NCBI RefSeq assembly: GCF_900078685.2 | Contig: NZ_LT546166.1 | Location: forward strand, 2,405,673 to 2,469,672 | Direction of reading: 5' to 3' | Source: Mycolicibacter icosiumassiliensis | GTDB taxonomy: Bacteria > Actinomycetota > Actinomycetes > Mycobacteriales > Mycobacteriaceae | Length of the DNA: 64,000 nucleotides | Shown: one piece after another, positions 1 through 8,785 of the stretch | Numbering within the stretch: the stretch's first letter is position 1 | Layout: every line of letters starts with the position of its first letter | Notes under the pieces: model-generated | Seen by the model: the letters and a program-made list of their open reading frames with translations, nothing else | The model's database searches: none | Told to the model about the DNA's origin: nothing | Translations under genes and position numbers: made by a program

Positions 1-98
1 CCGCGCAGGCCGATGGCCGGCGACGGCAGCGGGGCGGCGCCGGACAGCGTCGACACGGTGGGGTAGCGCACTAGCGCCGGCACCCACCACCGCATCGC

Positions 99-114
99 CC
101 AACCATCCGGTTGG
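99..114. promoter_or_regulatory. candidate operator upstream of fadE20
   Basis: A perfect inverted repeat CCAACC-ATCC-GGTTGG lies about 40 bp before the fadE20 start, the right place for a repressor site. The binding protein is not identifiable. Bases 1-66 hold one open frame that ends in TAG at 64-66 and may be the tail of an upstream gene, but it is too short to name. Confidence 0.3.
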
Positions 115-155
115 TCTATTCTCGTCGGAAAGATCCGTCGACCGGAGGTCAGGCA

Positions 156-1316
156 ATGAGTGCCGCAATCAAATACCAGCGAACCCTGTTCGAGCCCGAA
201 CACGAGCTGTTCCGGGAGTCGTTCCGGGCCTTCCTGGATCGCCACGCCGCGCCCTACCAGGAGGAGTGGGAGAAGGCCAAGATCGTTGACCGCTCCGTGT
301 GGCTCGAAGCCGGCAAACAGGGTTTCTTGGGCATGGCGGTGCCCGAGGAGTACGGCGGCGGCGGCAACCCGGACTTCCGCTACAACACGATCATCACCGA
401 GGAAGTCACCGCCGGCCGCTACAGCGGGCTGGGTTTCAGCCTGCACAACGACGTCTGCGCGCCGTACCTGCTGGAATTGTGCAACGAGGAACAGAAGCAG
501 CGCTGGTTGCCGAAGTTCTGCACCGGTGAGCTGATCACCGCAATCGCGATGACCGAGCCGGGCACCGGCAGCGACCTGCAGGGCATCAAAACCCGCGCGG
601 TCAAGCAGGGCGACCACTATGTGCTCAACGGCTCCAAGACGTTCATCACCAACGGCATCCACTCCGATCTGGTGATCGTCGTCGCTCAGACCGACCCCGA
701 GAAGGGCGCGCAGGGCTTCTCCCTGCTGGTCGTGGAGCGCGGGATGGAGGGCTTCGAGCGTGGCCGTCACCTGGACAAGATTGGTTTGGACGCCCAGGAC
801 ACCGCCGAGTTGTCCTTCACCGACGTGCACGTCCCGGTGGAGAACCTGCTCGGCCAGGAGGGCATGGGCTTCATCTACCTGATGCAGAACCTGCCGCAGG
901 AGCGGATCTCGATCGCGATCATGGCCGCCGGGGCGATGGAGGCGGTGCTGGAGCAGACGATCCAGTACACCAAGGAGCGCAAGGCGTTCGGCAAGCCGAT
1001 CGGCAGTTTCCAGAACAGCCGGTTCCTGCTGGCAGAGCTGGCCACCGAGGCCACCGTGGTGCGCATGATGGTCGACGAGTTCGTGAAGTTGCACCTGGAC
1101 AAAAAGCTGACCGTCGAGCAGGCCGCGATGGCCAAGTGGTATTCCACTGAGAAGCAGGTGCACCTGATCGACCGCTGCCTGCAGCTGCACGGTGGATACG
1201 GCTACATGCGGGAATACCCGGTCGCGCGGGCTTATCTGGATGCCCGCGTGCAGACCATTTACGGCGGCACCACCGAGATCATGAAAGAGATCATCGGCCG
1301 CAGCCTCGGCGTCTAG
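156..1316 (+). CDS. fadE20: acyl-CoA dehydrogenase (FadE20-type)
   Basis: This is a 386-residue FAD-dependent acyl-CoA dehydrogenase that introduces the alpha-beta double bond in fatty acyl-CoA oxidation. The FAD-loop motif TEPGTGSD lies near residues 133-140, and KERKAFGKPI and the C-terminal YGGTTEIMKEIIGR are also present. The usual catalytic Glu of the YEGT motif is Gly here, as in long-chain acyl-CoA dehydrogenases. The base is therefore probably the Glu of the VLEQTIQY helix (about residue 266); this is inferred from family alignment. The ATG at 156 is preceded by GGAGG at 144-148. Gene order (next to an LGFP protein and lexA) matches M. tuberculosis fadE20. Confidence 0.9.
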   Translation: MSAAIKYQRTLFEPEHELFRESFRAFLDRHAAPYQEEWEKAKIVDRSVWLEAGKQGFLGMAVPEEYGGGGNPDFRYNTIITEEVTAGRYSGLGFSLHNDVCAPYLLELCNEEQKQRWLPKFCTGELITAIAMTEPGTGSDLQGIKTRAVKQGDHYVLNGSKTFITNGIHSDLVIVVAQTDPEKGAQGFSLLVVERGMEGFERGRHLDKIGLDAQDTAELSFTDVHVPVENLLGQEGMGFIYLMQNLPQERISIAIMAAGAMEAVLEQTIQYTKERKAFGKPIGSFQNSRFLLAELATEATVVRMMVDEFVKLHLDKKLTVEQAAMAKWYSTEKQVHLIDRCLQLHGGYGYMREYPVARAYLDARVQTIYGGTTEIMKEIIGRSLGV

Positions 1317-1361
1317 CCGAGGCAATCGGGAACGATTACGGCGCTCAACCGGGCGCTGCAA

Positions 1362-1392
1362 GGGGCGCTACCTGCAGGTTTGGTAGCGCCCC
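1362..1392 (+). terminator. hairpin terminator after fadE20
   Basis: A perfect 10-bp stem GGGGCGCTAC / GTAGCGCCCC with an 11-nt loop is followed by TCGTTTCGTT. It sits 45 bp after the fadE20 stop. The T tract is weak, so efficiency is uncertain. Confidence 0.6.
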
Positions 1393-1554
1393 TCGTTTCG
1401 TTCAGGGCAGCGGCTTTGGCATCATTTCAGCATCGGGTGGGTATCTGTTTCCGCAATATCGATGACTTGGCTTCGAAACTCGGGCCGATTGCGGGAAAGT
1501 CTATGCCGGAAACATTTGCGTCGATAACGTCGATAATGATGCCTGGGAGGGCTG

Positions 1555-3540
1555 GTGACTAGTCGGAAAGATCGGTTCGGCACGACGGCGGTGCGCATGG
1601 CGCTCGGCCTGGCGGCGACGGTCACCGTGCTCTTGTCGGTGCAGACCGCCGCGGCGACGCCGGACAGCGATGCCCACGACGCCATAACGGCGGCTTGGCA
1701 GGCGGCCGGCGGCGACGGGTCGCCGCTGGGTGCCCCCAAGGGGGACGTGCACCCGGCCGGCGTCGGATTCGCCCAGGATTTCGCCGGTGGCACCATCTTC
1801 TTCACCCCGGAGACCGGCGCCAAGGCGCTCTACGGCGCGATCCTGGACAAGTACGAGGCGCTGGGGGGCGCGGCCGACAACGGCCTCGGATTCCCCAGCA
1901 GCGATGAGGTGCCCGGACTGGTCCCCGACAGTCGGGTGGCCATCCTGTCCGGCGCCGACAACCCGGTGATCTTCTGGACGCCCGACCACGGCGCTCACGT
2001 GGTGCGCGGACCCATCAACGCCGGCTGGGACAAGCTGGGCAGCTCCACCGGAGCGCTCGGAGTCCCGGTCGAGGACGAGAGCTACGACGGCGCCGTCGTC
2101 ACCCAGAAGTTCAGCGCCGGCACGCTGTCCTTTGACAGTGCGACCCGGACGTTCACCACGGTTCCGCCGGAACTGGCGGCGCAACTGGCCGACCTGCAGG
2201 CCCAGGTCGACCCCACCGCGGCCATCGATCAGGCCTGGCGCACCGCCGGCGGTCCCGCCGGAGCACTGGGGGCCAAGCAGGGCGATCAGTACACCGTCGG
2301 CGACAACGGCGGCGTGGGCCAGGACTTCGCCCACGGCAAGGTCTATTTCAGCCCGGTCACCGGAGCCAACGCGGTCGAAGGCGACGTGCTGGCCAAGTAC
2401 GAGTCGCTGGGCGGCCCTGCCGGCAGCGATCTGGGTTTCCCGATCACCAGCACGGCCGACGGAGCGATCCCGGGCAGCAAGTTCAATTCGTTCGCCGCCG
2501 ACGACGAGCCGGTGATCTTCTTCAGCCCCGATAACGGCGCCTTCGTGGTGCGCGGGGCGATGAAGTCGGCCTGGGACAAGCTCGACGGAGCCACCGGAAA
2601 ACTGGGTGCCCCGGTGGGTGACCAGACCGTCGAAGGTGACGTGGTGTCGCAGAAGTTCACCGGCGGATCGATCGCCTGGAACCAGGCGAACAACACGTAC
2701 AGCACCCAACCGGCCGAGCTGGCGCAAGCACTGTCGGGCCTGCAGATTCCGGGCACGAACCTGCCTGACGGCAGCAAGTCGACATCGACTGGCGCCGCCA
2801 AGGAGACGCACTGGAACTGGATGTGGGTGCTGATCCCGGTTGCGGTGCTGGCAGTGCTGGGCGCGCTCGCCGGGGCCGCGATGTGGTGGCAGCGGCGTCG
2901 TCCGGCCGCTGTGCTGCCGGGCTCGCCGGTCGCTGTGCCGGCCCCGGTCGCGGACGACTACGACGACGATGACGAGCAGTGGGCACACCACGACCGCCAC
3001 GAAGACCAGCGCGAGCACGAGGGCACCGTCCGCTTGCCGAGTCGCTACGGCGCATCGCCGTATGCGTCCGAGCCCGAACTGCCCGTTTCGTCGATCCCAG
3101 ATGCGCCGTGGCTGCACTACGGCGAGCACGAGACCGAGGCGGAAGCCGACGACGATGATGACACCGACACCGCCCCCACCCGGGTGGTGACCGAAGAAGA
3201 CTTCGGCACCGGCCGGCACGCCGTGGGGCACGGCGGCGCGGGCTCGGACCTGCGCGGATTCGGTTCAGAGCCGCGCAGGTTCGGCGGTGGCGCGGACACC
3301 CGCACGTTCGGCGGTGGCGCGGAAGCGCGCACCTTTGGCATCGACGAATCGGTACACCCGGTGATGCACCTGCCGTTGGACGACCCTTACCAGCAGCCGA
3401 GCGGCTACCCGATCAAGGCGAACATCGGCTCGGGGCTCTACTACACCCCGCAGAATGCCCTCTATGAGGACACCCTCGCCGAGATCTGGTTCGCCACCGA
3501 GGACGCGGCGCGGCTCAACGGCTTCACCCGGGCAGGCTGA
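1555..3540 (+). CDS. LGFP-repeat membrane-anchored envelope protein
   Basis: This 661-residue protein has a signal peptide (hydrophobic stretch about residues 15-33, then AAATPD). Two similar blocks of LGFP-type repeats follow, each with three LG.P units such as LGAPKGD, LGFPSSD and LGVPVED, then LGAKQGD, LGFPITS and LGAPVGD. One transmembrane helix (about 421-446) ends in WWQRRR. The last 215 residues are acidic and cytoplasmic, with short Gly-Phe repeats (RGFG, RRFGGG, RTFGGG, RTFG). LGFP repeats are thought to hold proteins to the cell wall. Position and layout match Rv2721c. GTG at 1555 has GGGAGG 4 bases upstream. The biochemical role is unknown. Confidence 0.8.
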   Translation: MTSRKDRFGTTAVRMALGLAATVTVLLSVQTAAATPDSDAHDAITAAWQAAGGDGSPLGAPKGDVHPAGVGFAQDFAGGTIFFTPETGAKALYGAILDKYEALGGAADNGLGFPSSDEVPGLVPDSRVAILSGADNPVIFWTPDHGAHVVRGPINAGWDKLGSSTGALGVPVEDESYDGAVVTQKFSAGTLSFDSATRTFTTVPPELAAQLADLQAQVDPTAAIDQAWRTAGGPAGALGAKQGDQYTVGDNGGVGQDFAHGKVYFSPVTGANAVEGDVLAKYESLGGPAGSDLGFPITSTADGAIPGSKFNSFAADDEPVIFFSPDNGAFVVRGAMKSAWDKLDGATGKLGAPVGDQTVEGDVVSQKFTGGSIAWNQANNTYSTQPAELAQALSGLQIPGTNLPDGSKSTSTGAAKETHWNWMWVLIPVAVLAVLGALAGAAMWWQRRRPAAVLPGSPVAVPAPVADDYDDDDEQWAHHDRHEDQREHEGTVRLPSRYGASPYASEPELPVSSIPDAPWLHYGEHETEAEADDDDDTDTAPTRVVTEEDFGTGRHAVGHGGAGSDLRGFGSEPRRFGGGADTRTFGGGAEARTFGIDESVHPVMHLPLDDPYQQPSGYPIKANIGSGLYYTPQNALYEDTLAEIWFATEDAARLNGFTRAG

Positions 3541-3625
3541 TCACCACAGCGGCAGCGGCAGGTCGCGTTCGCGCTGCGGGCGCGGGCCGAAGATTCGTCG
3601 ACCGGTGGACTCGGCGCGAACGTGA

Positions 3626-4312
3626 TCAGATCTTGCGGATGACGGTCACGACTTTGCCCAGCACCACCGCGTCGTTGCCGGGGATGGGATCGAAAATGGG
3701 GTTGTGCGGCATCAGCCACACCTGGCCACCGGTGCGTTTGAATGTCTTGACGGTGGCCTCGCCATCGATCATGGCGGCCACGATGTCGCCGTTGTCGGCG
3801 ACGTTCTGTTGGCGCACCACAACCCAGTCGCCGTCGCAGATCGCGGCGTCCACCATCGATTCGCCGACCACCTTGAGCAAGAACAGTTCACCTTCACCGA
3901 CCAGCTCGCGGGGGAGCGGGAAGACATCCTCGACGGCTTCTTCGGCCAGGATCGGCCCGCCGGCGGCGATCCGGCCCAGCACCGGCACGAAAGTGGGCTC
4001 GGGCAGCGCATCCGAACCGGGGAACTCGGTGCGCTGTGCGGCCTCGGCGGCGCCGGCCAGATCATCCTGACTGCGGACGTCGACAGCGCGGGGGCGGTTG
4101 GGGTCACGGCGCAAATAGCCCTTGCGCTCGAGCGTGCGCAGCTGGTGAGCAACGGAGGAAGTCGACGTCAGCCCGACGGCGTCGCCGATCTCGCGAATGC
4201 TCGGCGGGTAACCCCGTTCGTTCACCGAAGCGCGGATGACATTCAGGATCGTGCGCTGGCGGGCGGTCAGCGCTGAGTCCGGGCCGGTCGGGTTAGTGCT
4301 GCTGTCACTCAT
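3626..4312 (-). CDS. lexA: LexA repressor of the SOS response
   Basis: This 228-residue protein represses DNA-damage genes and cleaves itself when stimulated by RecA filaments. The N-terminal winged helix (about residues 15-80, with [17 protein letters not shown] as recognition region) is followed by a linker and the S24-type protease domain. The Ala-Gly cleavage site lies in GRIAAGGP, the catalytic Ser in VGESMVD and the Lys in ATVKTF. A LexA box 32 bp upstream implies autoregulation. It is divergent from chiZ. Confidence 0.97.
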   Translation of the reverse strand: MSDSSTNPTGPDSALTARQRTILNVIRASVNERGYPPSIREIGDAVGLTSTSSVAHQLRTLERKGYLRRDPNRPRAVDVRSQDDLAGAAEAAQRTEFPGSDALPEPTFVPVLGRIAAGGPILAEEAVEDVFPLPRELVGEGELFLLKVVGESMVDAAICDGDWVVVRQQNVADNGDIVAAMIDGEATVKTFKRTGGQVWLMPHNPIFDPIPGNDAVVLGKVVTVIRKI

Positions 4313-4343
4313 GGGGCGAATCTAGTCGCATCGCTGCAATTAA

Positions 4344-4359
4344 TCAAACATGTGTTCGA
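4344..4359 (-). promoter_or_regulatory. LexA (SOS) box of lexA
   Basis: TCAAACATGTGTTCGA matches the mycobacterial SOS consensus TCGAAC-N4-GTTCGA with one mismatch. It lies 32 bp upstream of the lexA start and predicts autorepression. Confidence 0.8.
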
Positions 4360-4430
4360 GGTGTGTCGCGCGAACGTTCGAAATCGTCGGCGACCTGTCG
4401 GACCCCTTCGCTAATGTTTTCGACAACGTT

Positions 4431-4488
4431 TCGATCACATGTTCGGACATCGAACATACAATCGATTAGTATTCGAACAGTCGAGCGA
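4431..4488 (+). promoter_or_regulatory. cluster of LexA-like boxes upstream of chiZ
   Basis: Three sites resemble TCGAAC-N4-GTTCGA. TCGATCACATGTTCGG (4431-4446) has two mismatches. TCGAACATACAATCGA (4450-4465) has a perfect left half and a weak right half. TCGAACAGTCGAGCGA (4473-4488) is similar. The first is the best operator candidate; the other two may be half-sites or chance matches. They fit damage-inducible expression of the chiZ side. Confidence 0.6.
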
Positions 4489-4524
4489 ACAGGGTCGCCG
4501 ACGCCGAGTGAGGGAGAACCGCAC

Positions 4525-4919
4525 ATGATGCTCATCGACACGATCGCTCCGACGTTCGAGCCGGCCGGGTACGCGCGGGCTCGGGAGCAGCGCGGTCCCC
4601 GGACGTCGGGTCGCGCCTACCCGATCCCAAGGCGATCACGTCGGCGACCACCGTCGTGCTGGCCCTGATCGCCGCCGGGATCACCGTGTGGCTCGGACTG
4701 ATCGCCCAGTTCGGTGCGGCAGCGGCCGGCAGCGCCTCCGCTGTGCCCGACCAACTCGGCGTGGTACGCGTCCAGAGCGGGGAGAGCTTGGCGCACCTGG
4801 CGGCCCGTGTCGCGCCGGATGCGCCGGCCGGGCAGGTCATCGAGCGCATCCGTGAGCTCAACAGCCTGGAGTCGGTGGCCCTGGACGCCGGCCAGACGCT
4901 GATCGCGCCGCTGGGCTGA
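4525..4919 (+). CDS. chiZ: ChiZ-like LysM cell-division inhibitor, apparent frameshift
   Basis: ChiZ is an SOS-induced membrane protein with an Arg/Pro-rich disordered N-terminus, one transmembrane helix and a LysM domain; it interferes with septum formation. Here the parts lie in two frames. ATG at 4525 has a good ribosome site (GAGGGAGA) and opens a frame with the Arg/Pro-rich part (ending [13 protein letters not shown]), which stops at 4668. The helix ([18 protein letters not shown]) and LysM region ([14 protein letters not shown] to TLIAPLG) are in the -1 frame and end at 4919. The second frame has no usable start before GTG 4656, which is inside the helix. A lost base near 4640-4655 would explain this; mutation and sequencing error cannot be separated here. 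Confidence 0.7.
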
Positions 4920-5065
4920 GGTTTGACGTGTCCGTTCCGCCGTCGTTTGCGGCCACTGCGGGGTACCGCCGGCAACCCGCGCAGGTACGCTCGCAGTTGT
5001 CCCAGTGGTCCAGGGTGCCTCAGCTGTCGGAGGGCCCGGGTTCCCGGCACGGCGAAGGAGCGGCA

Positions 5066-5530
5066 ATGCACTGCCCTTTTTGTCGCCATCCAGACTCCCG
5101 GGTGGTGGATTCCCGCGAAGCGGACGAAGGTCAGGCCATCCGGCGCCGCCGTTCCTGTCCGGAATGCGGCCGTCGTTTCTCCACCGTGGAAACCGCGGTG
5201 CTAGCGGTGGTCAAGCGCAGTGGCGTCACAGAGCCATTCAGCCGGGAGAAGGTCATGCGCGGGGTGCGCCGGGCCTGCCAGGGGCGCCAGGTCGATGACG
5301 ACGCGCTGAACCTGCTGGCGCAGCAGGTGGAAGACGCTGTGCGAGCGGCGGGTTCGCCGGAGATTCCCAGTCACGAGGTGGGGCTGGCGATTCTGGGCCC
5401 GCTGCGCGAACTCGACGAAGTGGCCTATCTGCGATTCGCCTCGGTGTACCGGTCGTTTTCCTCGGCCGCCGACTTCGAGCGGGAGATCGAGGCCCTGCGC
5501 GAACATCGCGAGATGCCCAGCACCAGTTGA
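5066..5530 (+). CDS. nrdR: NrdR transcriptional repressor of ribonucleotide reductase
   Basis: NrdR senses ATP/dATP and represses ribonucleotide reductase genes. The 154-residue protein has the N-terminal zinc ribbon (MHCPFC ... CPECGRRF) and the ATP-cone domain ([22 protein letters not shown] onward) at the expected length. ATG 5066 follows GAAGGAG. A longer in-frame extension upstream to 4928 lacks family similarity and was not used. It lies downstream of chiZ, as in M. tuberculosis. Confidence 0.95.
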   Translation: MHCPFCRHPDSRVVDSREADEGQAIRRRRSCPECGRRFSTVETAVLAVVKRSGVTEPFSREKVMRGVRRACQGRQVDDDALNLLAQQVEDAVRAAGSPEIPSHEVGLAILGPLRELDEVAYLRFASVYRSFSSAADFEREIEALREHREMPSTS

Positions 5531-5566
5531 GCCGTGCGGGCGACCGCCGCGCACTACGCTGGCGTC

Positions 5567-6061
5567 ATGGCACCCGAGTTGCATCCGAATCTTGTGGAGC
5601 TGGCCCCGCTGTTGGGCACCTGGTCGGGCCGGGGATCCGGGGTGTATCCCACGATCGCGTCATTCGACTACCTCGAAGAGGTGGTGTTCTCACACGTCGG
5701 CAAGCCGTTCCTGGTGTACGGCCAGAAGACCAAGTCACCCGCCGAGGGCCTGCCTCTGCATGCCGAGACCGGCTATCTGCGGGTGCCGCAACCCGGCCAG
5801 ATCGAATGGGTGCTGGCGCACCCCAGCGGCATCACCGAGATCGAGGTCGGCAGCTACACGGTCACCGCCGACGGCGTGGAACTGCAGATGTCCGCGCCGA
5901 CGATCGGGCTGGCGCCGACAGCCAAAGAGGTGACCGTGCTGCGCCGCCACTATCGGCTCGACGGTGATGAGTTGTCTTACACGCTGGACATGGGCGCAGT
6001 CGGCCAGCCGGCGCAGAACCACCTCACCGCCACGCTTCGTCGAACCACCGGCTCGGCATAG
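5567..6061 (+). CDS. nitrobindin-like haem protein (peroxynitrite isomerase family)
   Basis: This 164-residue beta-barrel protein belongs to the nitrobindin family, which binds ferric haem and can isomerise peroxynitrite to nitrate. The N-terminal GTWSGRGSG motif, LEEVVF, SGITEIEVG and the C-terminal GQPAQNHLTATL are visible. The His of the last motif is the likely proximal haem ligand, by family comparison. ATG 5567 gives the family length; an upstream GTG adds 11 unsupported residues. It corresponds to Rv2717c and follows nrdR by 36 bases. Confidence 0.85.
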   Translation: MAPELHPNLVELAPLLGTWSGRGSGVYPTIASFDYLEEVVFSHVGKPFLVYGQKTKSPAEGLPLHAETGYLRVPQPGQIEWVLAHPSGITEIEVGSYTVTADGVELQMSAPTIGLAPTAKEVTVLRRHYRLDGDELSYTLDMGAVGQPAQNHLTATLRRTTGSA

Positions 6062-6076
6062 CCCCCTGCGGGGCGA

Positions 6077-7054
6077 TCAGTCGTCGCCGTCGAGGTTCTT
6101 CTTCGCTTCCTGCGCCAGGAAGCGTTCGAACTCGGCCCCGAGCTCGTCGGCGCTGGGCAGCTCCTCATCGCGTGACAGTAGCGAGCGGTTCTCCTGGGCG
6201 GTGACGAACGCGTCGTACTGACGTTCCAGGGCGGTCACCACTTGGGCCACTTCGGAACTCGCTTCGACCTGCTGGTCGATCTTGGCCCGGATCTCGGCGG
6301 CGGCGTCACGGAGCTCGGCCAACGGCAGATCCAGTGCGCCGGTCTGGGCGGCCTGCTTGAGCAGCGCCTCGGCGGCCTCAGGGTAGTCGGTTTGGGCCAC
6401 GTAATGCGGCACATGCACGGTGAAGCCGACGACCTCATGGCCGTGCTGCGCCATCCGGTACTCCAACAGGTTGGACGCGCTGCCCGGAACCTGAACCTCG
6501 GTGATCCACGGGGTGAATTCGCTGATCAGGTCGCGATTGTTGGAATGCGCGGTCAGCGTCACCGGCCGGGTGTGCGGAACGGCCATGGGGATCGTGCCCA
6601 GGCCGATGGTCCGGCGCACGCCGAGCTGCTCGGCCAGCAGCCGTACTGCGGTGATGAACCGCTCCCACTTCAGGTCGGGCTCCATGCCTGCCAACAGCAA
6701 AAACGGGGTGCCCGCACTGTCCCGCAACGCGTGCAGGCTGAGCTCGGGCTCGGTGTAATGGGTGAAATGGTCGGACTTGAACGTCATCAGCGGCCGCCGC
6801 GAGCGGTAGTCGAGCAGGTCGTCGATCGCGAACGACGCCACCAACTCGCTGTCCAGCTTGCTCGTGAGGTGCTTGGCGGCCAGCCGGATTGCGTGGCCGG
6901 CGTCGGAGAAGCCCTCCAAGGCGTGGATCAGGACCGGTCCCTCGCCGTCCGCTGACATCAGCTGCGGCGCCGGAACCTCTAGCTCGTACATGCCGCTCTG
7001 CTCGACCTGGTAGTGCAGGCCCCGGTCGGGACCGTTGTCCGGGTGGTCGGCCAT
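6077..7054 (-). CDS. PAC2-family protein
   Basis: This 325-residue protein belongs to the PAC2 (proteasome assembly chaperone 2-like) family, conserved in actinobacteria; its molecular role is not established. The PAC2 core spans roughly residues 30-250 (LIHALEGFSDAG, GMEPDLKWERF, GLGTIPMAVPHTRP, VPHYVAQTDYPEA). A charged helical tail follows. ATG at 7054 is preceded by AGGAGG (complement of 7063-7068). An upstream ATG at 7102 has no such site. It matches Rv2714 in order. Confidence 0.85.
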   Translation of the reverse strand: MADHPDNGPDRGLHYQVEQSGMYELEVPAPQLMSADGEGPVLIHALEGFSDAGHAIRLAAKHLTSKLDSELVASFAIDDLLDYRSRRPLMTFKSDHFTHYTEPELSLHALRDSAGTPFLLLAGMEPDLKWERFITAVRLLAEQLGVRRTIGLGTIPMAVPHTRPVTLTAHSNNRDLISEFTPWITEVQVPGSASNLLEYRMAQHGHEVVGFTVHVPHYVAQTDYPEAAEALLKQAAQTGALDLPLAELRDAAAEIRAKIDQQVEASSEVAQVVTALERQYDAFVTAQENRSLLSRDEELPSADELGAEFERFLAQEAKKNLDGDD

Positions 7055-7228
7055 CGCCTTCGCCTCCTCATTGTGCAGATCGCAATGGATCGCACCGTCC
7101 ATTTTCCCCTACCGGGGGCCGCACGCCGAAAACGGTGCGCGCATGTGCTGGACAACGTACGGGAGCACCGTCGGAATTCCGCGCGCCGACGGCGTTCGCT
7201 GAGCGAGGAAAAGGTCTCCGGTGGCGCC

Positions 7229-8644
7229 TCAGGTGCGGAATTGCTGTAGGGCCCGCATTTTGTTCATCACGTCCAATGCGGCGTTCTTGTACGCCTCGGA
7301 GAACGTCGGGTAGTTGAACACCGCATCCACCAGGTATTCCACCGTGCCGCCGCATCCCATGACGGCCTGGCCGATGTGCACCATCTCGGTGGCGTTGGTG
7401 CCGAAGATGTGCACGCCGAGCAGCCTCAGGTCGGTCGTGGACACCAGCAGCTTGAGCATCCCGTAGGAGTCGCCGGCGATCTGGCCGCGGGCCAGCTCGC
7501 GATACCGGGCCACCCCCACCTCGTAGGGGATCGCGCTACGGGTCAGTTCCAGCTCGGTCGCCCCCACGTAGGAGACCTCCGGGATTGAGTAGATCCCGAT
7601 CGGCTGCAGGTCGGTGATCCCGTCGGTCGGCTCGCCGAATGCGTGGTAGGCGGCCAGCCGGCCCTGCTCCATCGATGTCGCCGCCAAGGCCGGGAAGCCG
7701 ATCACATCACCGACGGCGTAGATGTGCTCGACCGAGGTCTGGAACATCTCGTCGACGACGATGCGGCCCCGCTCGTCGGTAGCCAGGCCCGCGTTGGCCA
7801 GGTCGAGGTGGGCGGTGTGGCCTTGGCGCCCAGCCGAGTACATCACCGTCTCGGCGGGGATCTGTTTTCCGCTGGCCAACGTGGTGACAGTGCCGCTCGA
7901 ACTGACGTCGACGGCGGTCACCTCCTCGCCGAACCGGAACGTGACGGCGAGGTCGCGCAGGTGAAAACGCAGGGCTTCGACCACCTCCGGGTCGCAGAAC
8001 TCCAGCATCGAGTCTCGTTTCTCCACCACTGTCACCCGGGTGCCCAGTGCCGCGAACATCGAGGCGTACTCGATCCCGATCACGCCGGCGCCGACGACCA
8101 CCATCGACGCCGGGATGAATCGCAGGTCGAGGATCCCGTCGGAGTCCAGCACCCGTTCCTCGTCGAACGTCACGCCGGCGGGACGGACCGGTTGGGTTCC
8201 GGTGGCGATAACGATGTAATCGCCTGTGATCGTGGTCTTCTCGGTGCCGCCCTGGCCTTCGACGACGATCGTGTGCGGGTCGATGAATCGGCCGTGTCCC
8301 AGGATCAGATCGACGCGGTTGCGCATCAGCTGGTTGCGCACCACCTCGGTTTCCTTGCCGATCACGTGCTGGGTGCGCGCCAGGAGATCCGCGGGAGTGA
8401 TCTTGTCCTTGACCCGGTAGCTGGCGCCGTAGAGGTCCCGCTGGTTCATCCCGGTCAGGTACAGCACCGCCTCGCGCAGTGTCTTGGACGGGATGGTTCC
8501 GGTGTTCACGCAGACGCCACCGATCATTCGGCCGCGTTCGACCACCGCGACAGACTTACCGAGTTTGGCCGATGCGATGGCGGCCTTCTGCCCCCCTGGA
8601 CCTGAACCGATGACGATGATGTCGTACTCGCGTTTCGAATCCAT
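7229..8644 (-). CDS. sthA: soluble pyridine nucleotide transhydrogenase (SthA)
   Basis: SthA is an FAD enzyme that moves hydride between NADPH and NADH. The 471-residue sequence shows the FAD-binding [12 protein letters not shown] near the N-terminus, the second Rossmann motif [31 protein letters not shown] and the dimerisation domain. In the active-site segment [13 protein letters not shown] only one Cys remains of the CxxxxC pair of disulfide oxidoreductases. That is characteristic of this family and argues against lipoamide dehydrogenase. ATG 8644 was chosen by family length; longer starts to 8677 are possible and no strong ribosome site decides. Confidence 0.92.
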   Translation of the reverse strand: MDSKREYDIIVIGSGPGGQKAAIASAKLGKSVAVVERGRMIGGVCVNTGTIPSKTLREAVLYLTGMNQRDLYGASYRVKDKITPADLLARTQHVIGKETEVVRNQLMRNRVDLILGHGRFIDPHTIVVEGQGGTEKTTITGDYIVIATGTQPVRPAGVTFDEERVLDSDGILDLRFIPASMVVVGAGVIGIEYASMFAALGTRVTVVEKRDSMLEFCDPEVVEALRFHLRDLAVTFRFGEEVTAVDVSSSGTVTTLASGKQIPAETVMYSAGRQGHTAHLDLANAGLATDERGRIVVDEMFQTSVEHIYAVGDVIGFPALAATSMEQGRLAAYHAFGEPTDGITDLQPIGIYSIPEVSYVGATELELTRSAIPYEVGVARYRELARGQIAGDSYGMLKLLVSTTDLRLLGVHIFGTNATEMVHIGQAVMGCGGTVEYLVDAVFNYPTFSEAYKNAALDVMNKMRALQQFRT

Positions 8645-8785
8645 GACACTGACACTTACGCCCATTCGCCCGCTCACGCATCTCGAACATCCATCTGTTC
8701 ACAGTTGCCGGTTCATCCCCAACCTGGCGGGCGGGCGGGCGTGCACGCGCCCCCGATGACGGGGGTGGTCGTCAACGTTGCTGTC

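Noticed and set aside
1501..3231. Long 576-residue open frame antisense to the LGFP-repeat gene
   Set aside because: It is the GC-rich mirror frame of a well supported gene; the product is Arg/Gly/His-rich low complexity with no domain.
4371..4380. CGAACGTTCG palindrome near lexA considered as an SOS box
   Set aside because: The half-sites abut without the four-base spacer required by LexA.
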